64,000 nucleotides of DNA, taken from Muribaculaceae bacterium (GTDB taxonomy: Bacteria; Bacteroidota; Bacteroidia; Bacteroidales; Muribaculaceae). The position numbers and the translations under genes were made by a program. The DNA lies in NCBI GenBank assembly GCA_022509165.1, contig JAFLTT010000005.1, positions 152,737-216,736 on the forward strand, given 5' to 3'. The notes below the pieces were generated by a model that saw only the letters and a list, made by a program, of their open reading frames with translations, did no database searches and was not told where the DNA came from. Positions 29,201-38,500 of this stretch are shown here, piece by piece. Every line of letters begins with the position of its first letter. Positions within the stretch are counted from its first letter, which is position 1.

Positions 29201-29314
29201 TTCCAGCAGACCGGTTATTGAAATTGGAACATTTATCGACCAACTTGAAGCACATTGTATTATTAACACTAAAGTTAATATATACTTTAAATTAGAATGG
29301 AAAATTTTTATCAT
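25940..29314 (-). CDS. Surface zincin-like protein with Big_2 domain and T9SS-like tail
   Basis: 1124 residues. The N-terminal signal region is followed by a carboxypeptidase-regulatory-like beta-sandwich (~28-110). Further on a zinc-protease motif HEKTH is seen at 393-397, with a downstream Glu454 in DEDMAESIAYYL, the gluzincin layout. Beta-rich domains follow, then a Big_2 Ig-like domain at ~1000-1068 (VEWSSSDESVATVSEEGEV) and a T9SS-type sorting tail (HKGIYIIVSG). It is probably a cell-surface metallopeptidase; activity is inferred from the motif. The last ~108 residues are almost identical to those of the cohesin-like protein at 33010-35568. Confidence 0.7.
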   Translation of the reverse strand: MIKIFHSNLKYILTLVLIIQCASSWSINVPISITGLLEGDQATVTISSNEYLDVKNITSNGQYEFTNVPVGRHTVGVNANGYIASQALMVEIDQSGNILPPTTLKFSITKNEENSENFRFEWGEDGTVAGYTTSCNVNEPVKIEFLGKQIIPADVPSQHNLLSYFQIILSNDEEAWTEEFAYRLWQTMQTFEIASQDNEPGYHPERPHSQFLLTSELLPDDMIITDMGDGNKIVKISKDAFTYANPYFVSLEGVKGRFYSKRLHHAMTKYITDFGKNLEIVNHILLNRFGCEVLNIDYETLTSLTTFETADHFQMFHPSELVAIINMFEELPEGFHKTDHLKYLIRRLDTHPHPIYPDAAAVSWPLETGYIEFMDKAFGGNNEHFDTQRLILHEKTHFLWAFTFNEEIKSKWIEIGKWYKIPVGENEYTWATEDSTGFVSQYAHDHNPDEDMAESIAYYLKDPEWLRSRNTEKYDFICNYIMHGVKYISKIPDQFTFEVFNLWPDYDYPGKITKIEVNAIGAPDEDKKVTLDVWLNHVEGCQDGASSGWTRIFSPQFLDQHGVKKGHYYDLAISPVDGDQFHLRGEVTVQKNTKSGDWSAYSIALSDENGNARFSSSANDYVWKLQINNSDEDLWTPEYEEGSLKYELYDSTDSEGHPIQILRPMFKAYDDRMIIGSYMGIGIKDADQYGRAAWGNLVDPINPKGGWIDTKLEIMPYFRSGEYFVGSIAAYDPAGNGCWVLFPDDEPIKYQEVITPDPDTVMPEVDLNRVTIYAEPTNPEAPNGETKVSISLFVRDDKSGVEGGTLTLRDPQGGQYSFVYGVSGKHNYWDKNAHEWEHVIAQCTLAPGSVPGIWGLAEISASDKALNSRTFNLVETLIFEPDDDDSKYILFAEMDDNDMLYLKINSVEGKEFNFEYRVIHEESGMEISGSNLYDQRKRISSQSLSNSPYSINVSSLPDGDLIVITNIYNNFGEIESAKSFRITKSSIIIAEEIILNKNQVELYINETVELEATILPEDATDKSVEWSSSDESVATVSEEGEVTALSVGKAIITARCGDVSATCEVTVQKSSGLERLFANPDNSLSVYTTDGVLIKRDCKVGELKTLHKGIYIIVSGKERYKISI

Positions 29315-29586
29315 TTCTTATATATAATTGAATAGGTTAGTTTATTAATTATCATCTTATAAAAAGCTTTGGTGACTTTCCCTTGATTCTTTTCCTCATC
29401 GGTGAGGTTCCTATAATACTCAAAGCGTTGAATTTGCATCTTATAAAAGTATCATCTGGGAAGGAGTCCGCATAAAGAATAAATTTTCATTAAGAAAGGA
29501 TTCTTTTGTCCCTTTTTAATAAATCGATAGTCTATTCTTCGGCTTATTTCATGGCTTCTTTATTTTTTATTTGTCTTAACCAATTA

Positions 29587-29846
29587 GATTTCCTGATTTT
29601 TACAAGACTTCTTCCTGATTTTCAATCCATCAACAAATATGTCTTGGAAAGCTGTCTAAATTTCATATAGACATCTCTCCCAGTACTCATTTTTACCCGT
29701 TTTCGGTGTTTCCATCTATATTTGCAAAAATATATAAAAAACCTTTAAAACTTCAATTTTTATGCCGATTTTACGGATAACAGATTGCTATTTTATGAAG
29801 ATTTTACGAATGTCAATTTCAAAAACAGATAAAAACTTCTTTTTCT
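29587..29846. repeat. Conserved intergenic block, copy A
   Basis: About 260 bp strongly similar to 39592-39860, both upstream of T9SS-type surface genes read leftward. Shared landmarks are TTTTCAATCCATCAACAAAT, a central TTTGCAAAAATATATAAAA and ATTTTATGAAGATTTTA. The centre contains minus-strand TATTTTTG (29725-29732), a possible -7 box. No ORF is present. The rest of 29315-29957 is AT-rich, with only a small CCTCA-TCGG-TGAGG hairpin near 29391. Confidence 0.65.
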
Positions 29847-29926
29847 AATATTTTCCCTTTTAATCTACCTCCTCCTTAGTAATTGGAGACAGTCCTGGAT
29901 CATTGAATCACAACATACTGATGTAA

Positions 29927-29971
29927 TTTTTGGAATTATGCAATAAAAACATTATGTTTGCAATGCATAAT
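29927..29971 (+). promoter_or_regulatory. Promoter/operator of the DUF234-type ATPase gene
   Basis: TTTTTGG (29927-29933) and TATGTTTG (29953-29960) are spaced 19 bp. The -7 region is enclosed by an inverted repeat ATTATGC (29935-29941) / GCATAAT (29965-29971), a likely operator. A decayed copy of the same 37-bp element is at 56445-56481. Confidence 0.55.
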
Positions 29972-29981
29972 ATTTCTGGGT

Positions 29982-31364
29982 ATGGAATTTGTTGACCGGA
30001 TAAAAGAAAAAGAAAGATTAGAAAATGCCATTTCCTCTCTGCCTATAGGACTAACTGTACTTTACGGAAGGCGTCGTGTAGGTAAATCTACCCTTTTAAG
30101 AAGGGTAATCACGGAGAAGGATATATATTTTTTGGCTGACCAATCAGAGGCCTCTCATCAAAAGGAAGTCTGCGCTAAAATTATTGCTGATAAAGTCCCC
30201 GATTTTAATAAGGTAAATTATCCGGATTGGGAAATACTTTTGACTTCCCTGAATCATAGGGTGACAGACTCCTTCTGTCTTTGCCTTGATGAATTTCCCT
30301 ATCTTGTGGAACAATCCCCGGAGTTACCGTCGGTTTTACAAAAACTCCTTGACGAAAAAATCCTTAAATATAATCTATTGATTTGCGGGTCTTCTCAAAA
30401 CATGATGTATGGATTAGTGTTTGACAGGAAATCTCCTCTCTATGGAAGAGCCAAGGAAATAATTAAACTCAACCCTCTTAAACTACCATACATAGAAGAG
30501 GCTCTTCATGTGAGGGGGTCCGATGCAATAAAGGAATATGCTGTTTGGGGTGGAATTCCCCGATATTGGGAACTCAGAGAAAGTTGTAAAACTTTTGAAG
30601 ATGCATTATGGCACAATGTCTTTTCCATAGATGGAATCTTATATAATGAACCTAATCAATTGCTCCAGGATGATATGAAAGATATCGTGAAGGCTTCCAC
30701 AATATTGTCTTTCATTGCCTCAGGAGCTCACAGGATTTCAGAAATAGCTTCAAGATCAGGAGAAGTGGCAACCAACCTTTCCCGTCCCATTGCTAAATTA
30801 GTAGAGTTAGGATTGATTGAGCGAGAAACGCCCTTCGGCGTAAATGAAAAAAATACTAAGAAAACATTATATAAAATATCCGACCAATTTATAGCATTTT
30901 ATTATCGTTTTGTTGTTCCTAATATTTCCTTTGTTAATCTTGATAGAAGGAAGCCTATTGAAATTGATTTACAAAAAGGACTAAATGATTTTGTAAGTTC
31001 ATTTTGGGAGAAGGTTTGCAGAGAAGCAGTCACAGGAAATGAAATCTCCGGTAAATTATTTGGGAAAGCTTCCAGATGGTGGGGTACTGTGAAGACAGAA
31101 TCCGGTTTCAAGCAAATAGAACTGGATGTGGTGGCAGAATCTTTGGATGGTAAATCAATATTAGCGGGGGAATGTAAATGGACAAATCCGGAAATCTCTT
31201 CCGTTTTAATCAAAGAACTCAATGAAAAAATATTTTATTTACCATTTTGTCGTGGTAAAGAAATATTACCGGTTTTATTCTTGAAAGAAAGACCTAAAGA
31301 TTATGATAACTATAAGAATATTAAGATATTTTATCCGAAGGACATAATCGATTTATTAAGATAG
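29982..31364 (+). CDS. ATPase_2/DUF234-type AAA protein
   Basis: 460 residues from the ATG at 29982; a TTG at 29958 lies inside the -7 box. Walker A is in LYGRRRVGKSTLL, Walker B in FCLCLDEFPYL, and sensor-like CGSSQNMM follows. A winged-helix part is at ~235-300 (HRISEIASRSGEV). The DUF234 C-terminus has a PD-(D/E)xK-like pattern (IELDVVAE ... ILAGECKW), suggesting nuclease ancestry. The family is common and mobile in Bacteroidetes and archaea with unknown biology. Not part of an obvious operon. Confidence 0.85.
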   Translation: MEFVDRIKEKERLENAISSLPIGLTVLYGRRRVGKSTLLRRVITEKDIYFLADQSEASHQKEVCAKIIADKVPDFNKVNYPDWEILLTSLNHRVTDSFCLCLDEFPYLVEQSPELPSVLQKLLDEKILKYNLLICGSSQNMMYGLVFDRKSPLYGRAKEIIKLNPLKLPYIEEALHVRGSDAIKEYAVWGGIPRYWELRESCKTFEDALWHNVFSIDGILYNEPNQLLQDDMKDIVKASTILSFIASGAHRISEIASRSGEVATNLSRPIAKLVELGLIERETPFGVNEKNTKKTLYKISDQFIAFYYRFVVPNISFVNLDRRKPIEIDLQKGLNDFVSSFWEKVCREAVTGNEISGKLFGKASRWWGTVKTESGFKQIELDVVAESLDGKSILAGECKWTNPEISSVLIKELNEKIFYLPFCRGKEILPVLFLKERPKDYDNYKNIKIFYPKDIIDLLR

Positions 31365-31432
31365 CAAGAAAAAACTTCCATCTTTGTATATTACGGAATT
31401 ATATTTATCTTTGCTATCAAATGTATAACACT

Positions 31433-31690
31433 ATGGAAGCAACAATAAGAAAAAAACCCACGATGTTTCGGTTGGATGAAGAACTGGTGACAAGATTGAA
31501 GGAATTGGCTAAACGGGAACATAGAAGTCTAAATAACTTTGTGGAATGTGTCCTCTTTGATGTGGTATACAATGAACCAAACGAAATTACAAAGGCTGCT
31601 ATGGAAGAGGCTAAAAGTGGGAAACTAAGAGGCACTACTCCCGTTGATACTACCTCTGTGGAATCTATGTTTAAATCAGCCGGTTTATGA
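31433..31690 (+). CDS. Antitoxin, ribbon-helix-helix type
   Basis: 85 residues from the ATG at 31433. An ATG at 31421 is only 8 bp after the -7 box TATCTTTG (31406-31413) and would be nearly leaderless. The N-terminus (KPTMFRLDEELVTRLKELAKREHRSLNNFVECVLFD) is a ribbon-helix-helix DNA-binding fold. The tail should bind the toxin. It overlaps the toxin gene by 4 bp (ATGA), the usual type II toxin-antitoxin arrangement. Confidence 0.8.
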   Translation: MEATIRKKPTMFRLDEELVTRLKELAKREHRSLNNFVECVLFDVVYNEPNEITKAAMEEAKSGKLRGTTPVDTTSVESMFKSAGL

Positions 31691-31974
31691 AAAAACTGGT
31701 TCAATCCACACAATACAAAAAGGATTTGAAGCGAATCGGGAATGATGCTAAAAAAGCTGAAGCACTTTTAGAGATTTTGACAAAACTGGAAAATGAGATC
31801 CCGATTCCATCTGAAAACCGGCCACATCTCCTGACAGGAGATTATAAAGGGTATATGGAGTGTCATATACAGGGGGATTTTCTTCTTATATGGTTTGACC
31901 CTGATACCGATGAAATTGATTTAGTTAGGCTTGGATCCCATTCTGAGCTTTACGGTAAAGGAAAGAAAAGATAG
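31687..31974 (+). CDS. YafQ/RelE-family mRNA interferase toxin
   Basis: 95 residues with the YafQ pattern: QYKKDLKRIG near the start, LTGDYKGYMECHIQGDFLLIW, and LVRLGSHSELYG at the end, including the late His. YafQ toxins cleave mRNA on the ribosome. It is paired with the overlapping antitoxin, which should neutralise it and repress the operon. Confidence 0.88.
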   Translation: MKKLVQSTQYKKDLKRIGNDAKKAEALLEILTKLENEIPIPSENRPHLLTGDYKGYMECHIQGDFLLIWFDPDTDEIDLVRLGSHSELYGKGKKR

Positions 31975-32129
31975 AAAAACTCGTCAAAAGAGATTTTTCC
32001 ACTCAGCGAGTAGAAAATCTTTTATAGGTCAGTTTTAACTTTTATTGTGGTTTTTAAATGTTAAAATTTCTAAAATATTAGTATTGGGAATCTATATATT
32101 AGGATTAATCATTTTATCTGTTTAACTTT

Positions 32130-32199
32130 ACAAAAATATGAAACCCCATCCTATTGGGATGGCTAAAGCCACTTTTCAGTGGCTTCTTTTTTTACCTTT
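32130..32199 (+). ncRNA. Two-hairpin leader with terminator before NYN copy 2
   Basis: Hairpin 1 is CCATCC (32146-32151) / GGATGG (32157-32162). Hairpin 2 is GCCACT (32168-32173), loop TTTC, AGTGGC (32178-32183), followed by a T-rich run ending near 32193, 7 bp before the ATG. Same order and size as in the first NYN leader, with different stem sequences. The -7 box TAACTTTA (32123-32130) is imperfect. A 21-codon reading frame spans the whole leader. Confidence 0.6.
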
Positions 32200-32203
32200 A
32201 TGA
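32138..32203 (+). CDS. Possible leader peptide (21 aa)
   Basis: An ATG at 32138 opens a frame running through both leader hairpins. It stops with a TGA that overlaps the NYN start codon (ATGA), so its translation could control the terminator or couple to the NYN gene. The product begins MKPHPIGMAKAT and ends in a hydrophobic stretch. The first NYN leader has no matching ATG-started frame, which weakens the case. Confidence 0.3.
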   Translation: MKPHPIGMAKATFQWLLFLPL

Positions 32204-32841
32204 AAGTTAATTTTTACATAGACGGCTTTAATCTTTATTATGGTCTGAGAACTGCTAAAAATGAAGATACTAAATGGAATAATGCATATTGGATTGACTT
32301 TGTGAAATTCTTCAGCAAATTTCTTGGACCTGAACAAGAATTAGGAAAGGTTGTTTATTTTACGGCGACTCCATTGGATCCAGGCAAAGCAGCAAGACAA
32401 AGTGAACTGCTTAATGTTAATAAGGCTTTGCATCCTGATAAATTTGAAATCGTAAGGGGAAGATATCTATCTAAACGTTTAAAATGTCCAATATGTAAAA
32501 ATACTTATCCAAGGCCAGAGGAAAAGAAAACCGATGTAAATATTTCGGTGCGTCTCTTAGGCGATTGTATGTTAGATGTTACGGATAGAGTAGTTTTAGT
32601 AAGCGCTGATTCAGACCTTGTGCCCCCTTTGCAATTTGTGTTGGATCATTTCCCTTCCAAAAAGATCAGGGTTATGTTTCCACCCACTTTAAATTGTAAG
32701 GAGATATCTGGTTTGATGAGAAAAAATTCACTCAAGACAATATTCCTTGAAAATAATTATCCAAAATTCTTAGATTCGAAATTAGCTGATGAAGTTTATA
32801 TTAACGGGAAGACCTATACCATTCCTGACAAATGGAAATGA
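32200..32841 (+). CDS. NYN-domain ribonuclease, copy 2
   Basis: 213 residues from the ATG at 32200; a GTG at 32179 would lie in the terminator stem. The same NYN residues as copy 1 are present (FYIDGFN, EEKKTDVNIS, SADSDLVPP), with CPIC in place of CPYC and the identical tail GKTYTIPDKWK. Divergence in the body is substantial, so this is a paralogue with a recently homogenised 3' end. It is tail-to-tail with the cohesin-like surface gene, as copy 1 is with its own surface gene. Confidence 0.85.
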   Translation: MKVNFYIDGFNLYYGLRTAKNEDTKWNNAYWIDFVKFFSKFLGPEQELGKVVYFTATPLDPGKAARQSELLNVNKALHPDKFEIVRGRYLSKRLKCPICKNTYPRPEEKKTDVNISVRLLGDCMLDVTDRVVLVSADSDLVPPLQFVLDHFPSKKIRVMFPPTLNCKEISGLMRKNSLKTIFLENNYPKFLDSKLADEVYINGKTYTIPDKWK

Positions 32842-33339
32842 TTTGATGGATAAGATATCAGAAAATTAAATCAGCATCAGTAAGAGCCTCCTATCAGCAT
32901 AAACAACTTTAGCATACAATTAGCATAAACGACTGTAGCCTGCTTTCAGAATAAAAATTGGAGCCTAACCTTTGTTTAGGTCAGACTCCATTTTAGTAAA
33001 TGAATCTTTTCAGATTGAGATTTTGTATCTGTCTTTGCCGGAAACTATGATGTAGATTCCTTTATGGAGAGTTTTAAGTTCTTCAACTTTACAATCCCTC
33101 TTTATCAAGATTCCATCGGTGGTATAAACCGATAAACTATTATCAGGATTAGCAAACAATCTTTCCAAACCGGAAGATTTCTGAACTGTTACCTCACAAG
33201 TTGCCGAGACATCTCCACAGCGGGCCGTTATAATGGCCTTACCGACTGAAAGAGCAACAACCTCCCCTTCTTCCGAAACTGTAGCGACACTTTCGTTTGA
33301 AGAACTCCATTCCACACTCTTATCCGTAGCATCCTCAGG
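32806..33339. repeat. ~535-bp duplicated segment, copy 2
   Basis: Partner of 25734-26269: end of the NYN gene, intergenic hairpin, and the Big_2/T9SS end of the surface gene. Differences are scattered single bases. Confidence 0.85.
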
Positions 33340-35568
33340 GTATACTGTTGCAGTCAAGGTGACTTGATCACCGGTAAACATTTCAATGCTTTCAGCATCA
33401 AGATAAATACTTTGAACAGGCACTGGAGCCGGGATTACAGTTATATCGCAAGTAGCAGTCTTTCCCTCACAAGTTGCCGTCAACACTACCTTACCTACAC
33501 TTAAGAGAGATACCAAACCGTCATCATCTACTGTGGCAACGGAATTATCCGAAGAGGTCCAGTTGACGGTTTTTTCTGTTGCGTTATCAGGAGTAATCGT
33601 AGCCTTTAATGACACAGTGGAGTTCACCTCGCCTTCATATTCCGTCTTATCTAATGATATTGACTCCACTGCTACATAGGGAACAATCGTTAAAAAAGCC
33701 CCCGGAGTGTCAATAACTGATGATTTGTTCACTCCCTCGGGTGTGCTCAACTTCACATTACTCATTATAAACTGATACGCTCCTTCTGCTATATCTGAAG
33801 AAAATGAGAATGGAAGATCAAACACATCACCGGTGCCTGAGGTCAAATAAACTCCCGATAAGGAATAACATATATACCTTACAACATTATTCCCCATCTT
33901 ACTGAAATTCACATTGAATCCTTGAGTCCTCTCAGTTATAACCGGTTCCTGCGGCTCAAACCCTGCGGGATAGGTCACATCAAACTGGAATCCGCTTATC
34001 ACATCGTAATTATCCAGAGAAACGGTCAGAATACCTTTTTCCAATGTATTTAAAACATTTTCACCAGTCAGCGAAAGTGAATTGGGAGCATATCTTTCGC
34101 CACTTAAGGTAACATTAAACATCCTATTTTCCGGATCGTTGGAATAGAGCTGTAGAGTACCTTTTAATACACCCTCATTCTTGCCATCCAAATTCAGAAT
34201 AATATCAGTATTAGAGCCTGAAGAAATTTCTATAGGGAAATCATTCTTCATACTCAGATCAATACCTTCTACAATCGCTCTTTCTATTATCAAAGGAGCA
34301 GAACCGTAATTATTAACTCTTAAAGGTACTGATATCGCCTCTGTGATTGGAGTCCTACCTAATGACAAAGAATTAGATGCATACAAATATGGATATTGCA
34401 CTGTAATCTGACCGGCGTAAACAGCCGAGGTTACATCTTCTACCCTATCTTTTATCAATGCTGATAAAACCGCTTTCGACGGTTTAAGGCTCGTACTGTT
34501 TCTGCCTTTCAATTTTACTTTAAAACTCGCAAGTTTACCCTCTTCCTCTTTGAACCCTGCATTGCTCAAAGAATAAGCTGTGGCTTTCAATTTAGAATCA
34601 GTATAGGAGGCCGATACTACATGGTCAGTTTTTCTATCTGATAATACAAAAGAATCGTCTACATATTCCAATTGAGAAGGCAAGTCGAATTCCAAGGTAA
34701 AACCGGTTATCTTGTCCATATTATTCATAGCCACCACGATTTCCACTTCGGAATCTGAGGTGCCTGTGACATTTTGAATATGGATTTCATTTACAGCGAA
34801 GGGGTCAGCCAATAATTTCAACACATTATTTGGAGAATAACTGTTGGAAATCAATTTCACCGATTCGGTTACAGGCCCTCTTTCTACCGGAGAATATCCG
34901 ATTTCAAGATTAGAGGTATTCCCGGCATCAACCTTGAAGGGTAAACTGCTTATTACGGTAAATTCCGGAGCAGAGAATTCCAAATTAGAAATCACCAACT
35001 GAGAACCTCCGTTGTTTCTAACAGGAATTGAAATCGTGTATGAATCTCGTAAAGGTACTCGTCCGAAATCATAAGCCACTCCTCGGGGATATTCTGCCAA
35101 AGCACCGCTCACATTAATTGTCCAGTTTTCTGCCTGGCATGAAATCTCTTTTCCGTTGGCATCAGTTGCTTTTACAGCGACTACCGGAGATACACTCATA
35201 GGTAGTTCTCCAAGTTTCAATTTAAATTCTGCAACTTCCCCTGAGCCGGCAGCGATTGTATTCATTCCGGTAGAATAAATCATCAGATTCAGATTTCCAT
35301 CCTTGGTTCCACAAGAGATGGAATGTCCCGCAGCCCGATTTAAAACCTTGCCACTTTCCGTTATAGCCGAAGCGGCATCCTCAAGAGGAGCCGTGATCTG
35401 AAGGGCAGAGATAGCCTCGGTAGAATTGAGACTGACCTTTACAGTCACCTCACTTCCCGGTTCACCCTGAACTCCGGAAAGACTTATCACATTGTTTCCG
35501 ATAGCCGGGAACACCGAAAACAGTATTCCCGCTATCAGAAATAAATATTTATTCAGAAACCTGTTCAT
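33010..35568 (-). CDS. Surface protein with cohesin-like, ASH-like and Big_2 domains
   Basis: 852 residues with a signal peptide (ends near AIGNN). Three beta-sandwich units resemble cohesin domains: ~27-150 (VQGEPGSEVTVKVSLNSTEA), ~258-390 and ~500-625. They alternate with choice-of-anchor-D/ASH-like segments (~160-255, ~395-490). Two Big_2 domains follow at ~640-800, then a T9SS-type sorting tail. The start overlaps the stop of the dockerin-bearing subtilase by 4 bp (ATGA), so both are made together. A surface scaffold that docks the protease is a reasonable inference; calcium-binding or docking residues cannot be confirmed by eye. Confidence 0.75.
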   Translation of the reverse strand: MNRFLNKYLFLIAGILFSVFPAIGNNVISLSGVQGEPGSEVTVKVSLNSTEAISALQITAPLEDAASAITESGKVLNRAAGHSISCGTKDGNLNLMIYSTGMNTIAAGSGEVAEFKLKLGELPMSVSPVVAVKATDANGKEISCQAENWTINVSGALAEYPRGVAYDFGRVPLRDSYTISIPVRNNGGSQLVISNLEFSAPEFTVISSLPFKVDAGNTSNLEIGYSPVERGPVTESVKLISNSYSPNNVLKLLADPFAVNEIHIQNVTGTSDSEVEIVVAMNNMDKITGFTLEFDLPSQLEYVDDSFVLSDRKTDHVVSASYTDSKLKATAYSLSNAGFKEEEGKLASFKVKLKGRNSTSLKPSKAVLSALIKDRVEDVTSAVYAGQITVQYPYLYASNSLSLGRTPITEAISVPLRVNNYGSAPLIIERAIVEGIDLSMKNDFPIEISSGSNTDIILNLDGKNEGVLKGTLQLYSNDPENRMFNVTLSGERYAPNSLSLTGENVLNTLEKGILTVSLDNYDVISGFQFDVTYPAGFEPQEPVITERTQGFNVNFSKMGNNVVRYICYSLSGVYLTSGTGDVFDLPFSFSSDIAEGAYQFIMSNVKLSTPEGVNKSSVIDTPGAFLTIVPYVAVESISLDKTEYEGEVNSTVSLKATITPDNATEKTVNWTSSDNSVATVDDDGLVSLLSVGKVVLTATCEGKTATCDITVIPAPVPVQSIYLDAESIEMFTGDQVTLTATVYPEDATDKSVEWSSSNESVATVSEEGEVVALSVGKAIITARCGDVSATCEVTVQKSSGLERLFANPDNSLSVYTTDGILIKRDCKVEELKTLHKGIYIIVSGKDRYKISI

Positions 35569-38500
35569 TTCACAACCTTATGGCCATTTATAATATAAAT
35601 TCCGTGGGGTAGAGATTGAAGATCGTTAAGATGTTGACCAACTTTCACACCTGATATTGTATATATGCCGGAATTTACTGTGTTGTAGGAATTTATTGTT
35701 TCAATGGCAGTGGTTCCTTCATCAGCGCCACGAGTTTCGATAGCCACTTTTTCACCATCTACATCACTTAAGATGATATCGATGTCCTGAAGACCTTTGA
35801 TTTGAGCTATGGCATACACTCCCGGTTCAATATATTTCCCGGCTAAACTGTAAACCATATATTTATATTGACCTTCCGGAGTCCGGACACCGGTCTTTTC
35901 AAAACCATTAAGCACTTCCGAAGCAATTACCAAACCGTTAGAATTCAAATCAAGATTCAACTGGATACCAGCCAAGGCTACAGAGGTCTCAAGATACAGC
36001 ATTCCGTTTTTATCTACGAAATAATATGCCGGCTCATTTGCTGAAGCCAATGACATTGAAGAGGGAGAAAGAATAGTTCTTATTATGTTCACTACGTCAA
36101 GGATATCTATTTCATTATCCGTATTCATATCCGCAGCTTCGAATATGAATGGTTTCGGATCAAGTCCGGAGGCATAGTTTACAGTTGTGATCACGTCAGC
36201 CACATCTACATCTCCTGAACCGTTGGCATCTCCCTGTGTAGCGGTCATTGGAGTCACTGCCACAGTCTTTGAAGGTGAAGTCTCGGCCAGGTCGGTACGC
36301 ATCACCTTATAGAAATAAGCGTAGGTCTGACGTGGTTTCACATCATAGTCGGTTAGAGTGGTTACATTTGGTTCAATAAGTTGTCTGTTAATCTGGATAG
36401 TATCACCTGCTAATCCCTCTTCATTGATTGTGTAGCGATACATGTTCAGACCCAGCATATCGTCGAATTCCTCTTCTGTATTATCCCATTCGAGATTTAC
36501 TCTACCCAAACCGGCTTCAGCAATAAAACCGTCGGAAAGAGACCCTGCAGCCTGCACCATTACATTGAAACGAGAATCCTCTACCGGAATCGGGAAATAT
36601 TCATCATCTTCCGCACCGGCAACATAAATACGGTTCAAACCATCATAATTAGATTTACCATTTATAGTTAGGTATGCAGTATATACATCTCCCTCATCAT
36701 TCCAAGATCCATCTTCACCGATAGATATCGATGTATAAGGAGGTCGAACACCCATGGCAACAGTTGGAATTACATCCTTATTCATCGGTCGATTGAAATA
36801 CACCTCGAATTTATGAGTACCTACTCCAAGAGGAGGAAGCAAATAAAATTCATCTTGAGCATCATAACCATTTACTACTACTTTCCAGACAATACCATGA
36901 GCTTCTGAATGGGGCTTTGTAGGAAGATTCGAGAAATCATATTCTGCATAAGTCAGGAAATATTCATTTAAAAAATGATTAATGTCTATAATTCTATTTT
37001 TAGCAATTGTTAATGATGAAGTACCTACATAACTGGGATTCTCACATTCATATATTATTGTAGTATTACTATTAGAAGTAAATGATAAATTATCATGATC
37101 TTTCCAGCTATTATTAAAAATATTGTTATTTATAAAATTTTTATTGATTTCTCTGGTATTAACCGAATACCCGGAATGAATGAAATAATATGGATTATTA
37201 TTATCCAAATAATTGTTAATAATGTTAGAAGTATTCAAATTTCCAGAAGTATGTAACCCATTTATTCCAAATAAATTATACAAACTAGATTTAAACCATT
37301 CAGTCGCATCCAGTGTATATCCAGCTTTACAGTTCTTATAAATACAATTAGACGCCTTAGAAACCTTAAAACTCCAACCTTGATTACTTCCCCCTTTAAA
37401 AATTAAATCTGAAATTTCACAATAAGATATTTCATTGGTTCCTAAATTAATATATTGAATATTACCTATATATGAATCTTCTTTTGTAAATTTAATCATG
37501 TTTCCAATTTGTCCATGAGCATCTAAAGTTCCGTCTACTCTTAAGGCACTATTATCCCTGAATTTAAGAATAGTGCCCGGTAGAATAGTCAATTTTATTC
37601 CTTCAGGAACTCCAAAGGTACCTATTACAACATAATGTTGATCCGGAGTCAAAGTCATATCTTCCCTAAGAAGTCCAGATAATTCTACAGCATTCTCTAC
37701 CCTTACTTCTAATTCTTGTTCTATAGTTTTAGAATTGGGAGTGTCGGCTGTAAATTTCATCCTAACAATTCTGCCGTCAACTACGTTATCCTTGAATTTT
37801 ATTTTTAGAGGATTTAGGGATTTACCTTTGCCATAACTTGAAAGATTAAGTCCAAATTCAGCCTCTCCATTAATAATTTCAAAAGTATTGTTGACCGGTT
37901 CAGCACAATCTATAGATAATTTGATATTAGAAACCTTTCCCCAGGAATTTCTTATAACCGGATAGAATTCCACGACTTCTCCGGCATCAGCTCTTCCGTC
38001 GCCGTCAGCATCCACCATATCGAAAGTGACAAACTGCAGTTCAGGTGTCCTGTCAGAATCTGAAATACTATAGGAAGCATAGATGTCAAGATTACCTTTA
38101 TTTGTTGTGCAATGAATCAAATCACCAAATAGTTCCTCTTTATTGGTATATTCTTTTGTTTGGAGTAATCTTGATAGAGCACCTGCTACAAGAGGAGTTG
38201 CCATTGAGGTTCCATTCAATTGTTTATATCCCCCTCCGGGATATGTACTCATGATTGAAACGCCGGGAACTGTCAGTTCATAATTATATAATTTTTCCTC
38301 TCCATATTCTGAGAAAGTTGCTCCGTTATCATCGTAATTAGAGAATGAAGCCAAATAAGAACCAAAATCATTAGGAGAGGATGAGGAGGCCTGCACTCCT
38401 AAAACGAAAGAATAGGCTCCCGGGAACATCGACATTGGCATAAATTGTGCTTTTTCAGGATGTGCATGGTTCAAACAATATCCGTCATTACCGGCTGCAG

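Noticed and set aside
32179..32199. GTG start for the second NYN gene
   Set aside because: It lies in the terminator stem; homology with copy 1 begins at the ATG at 32200.
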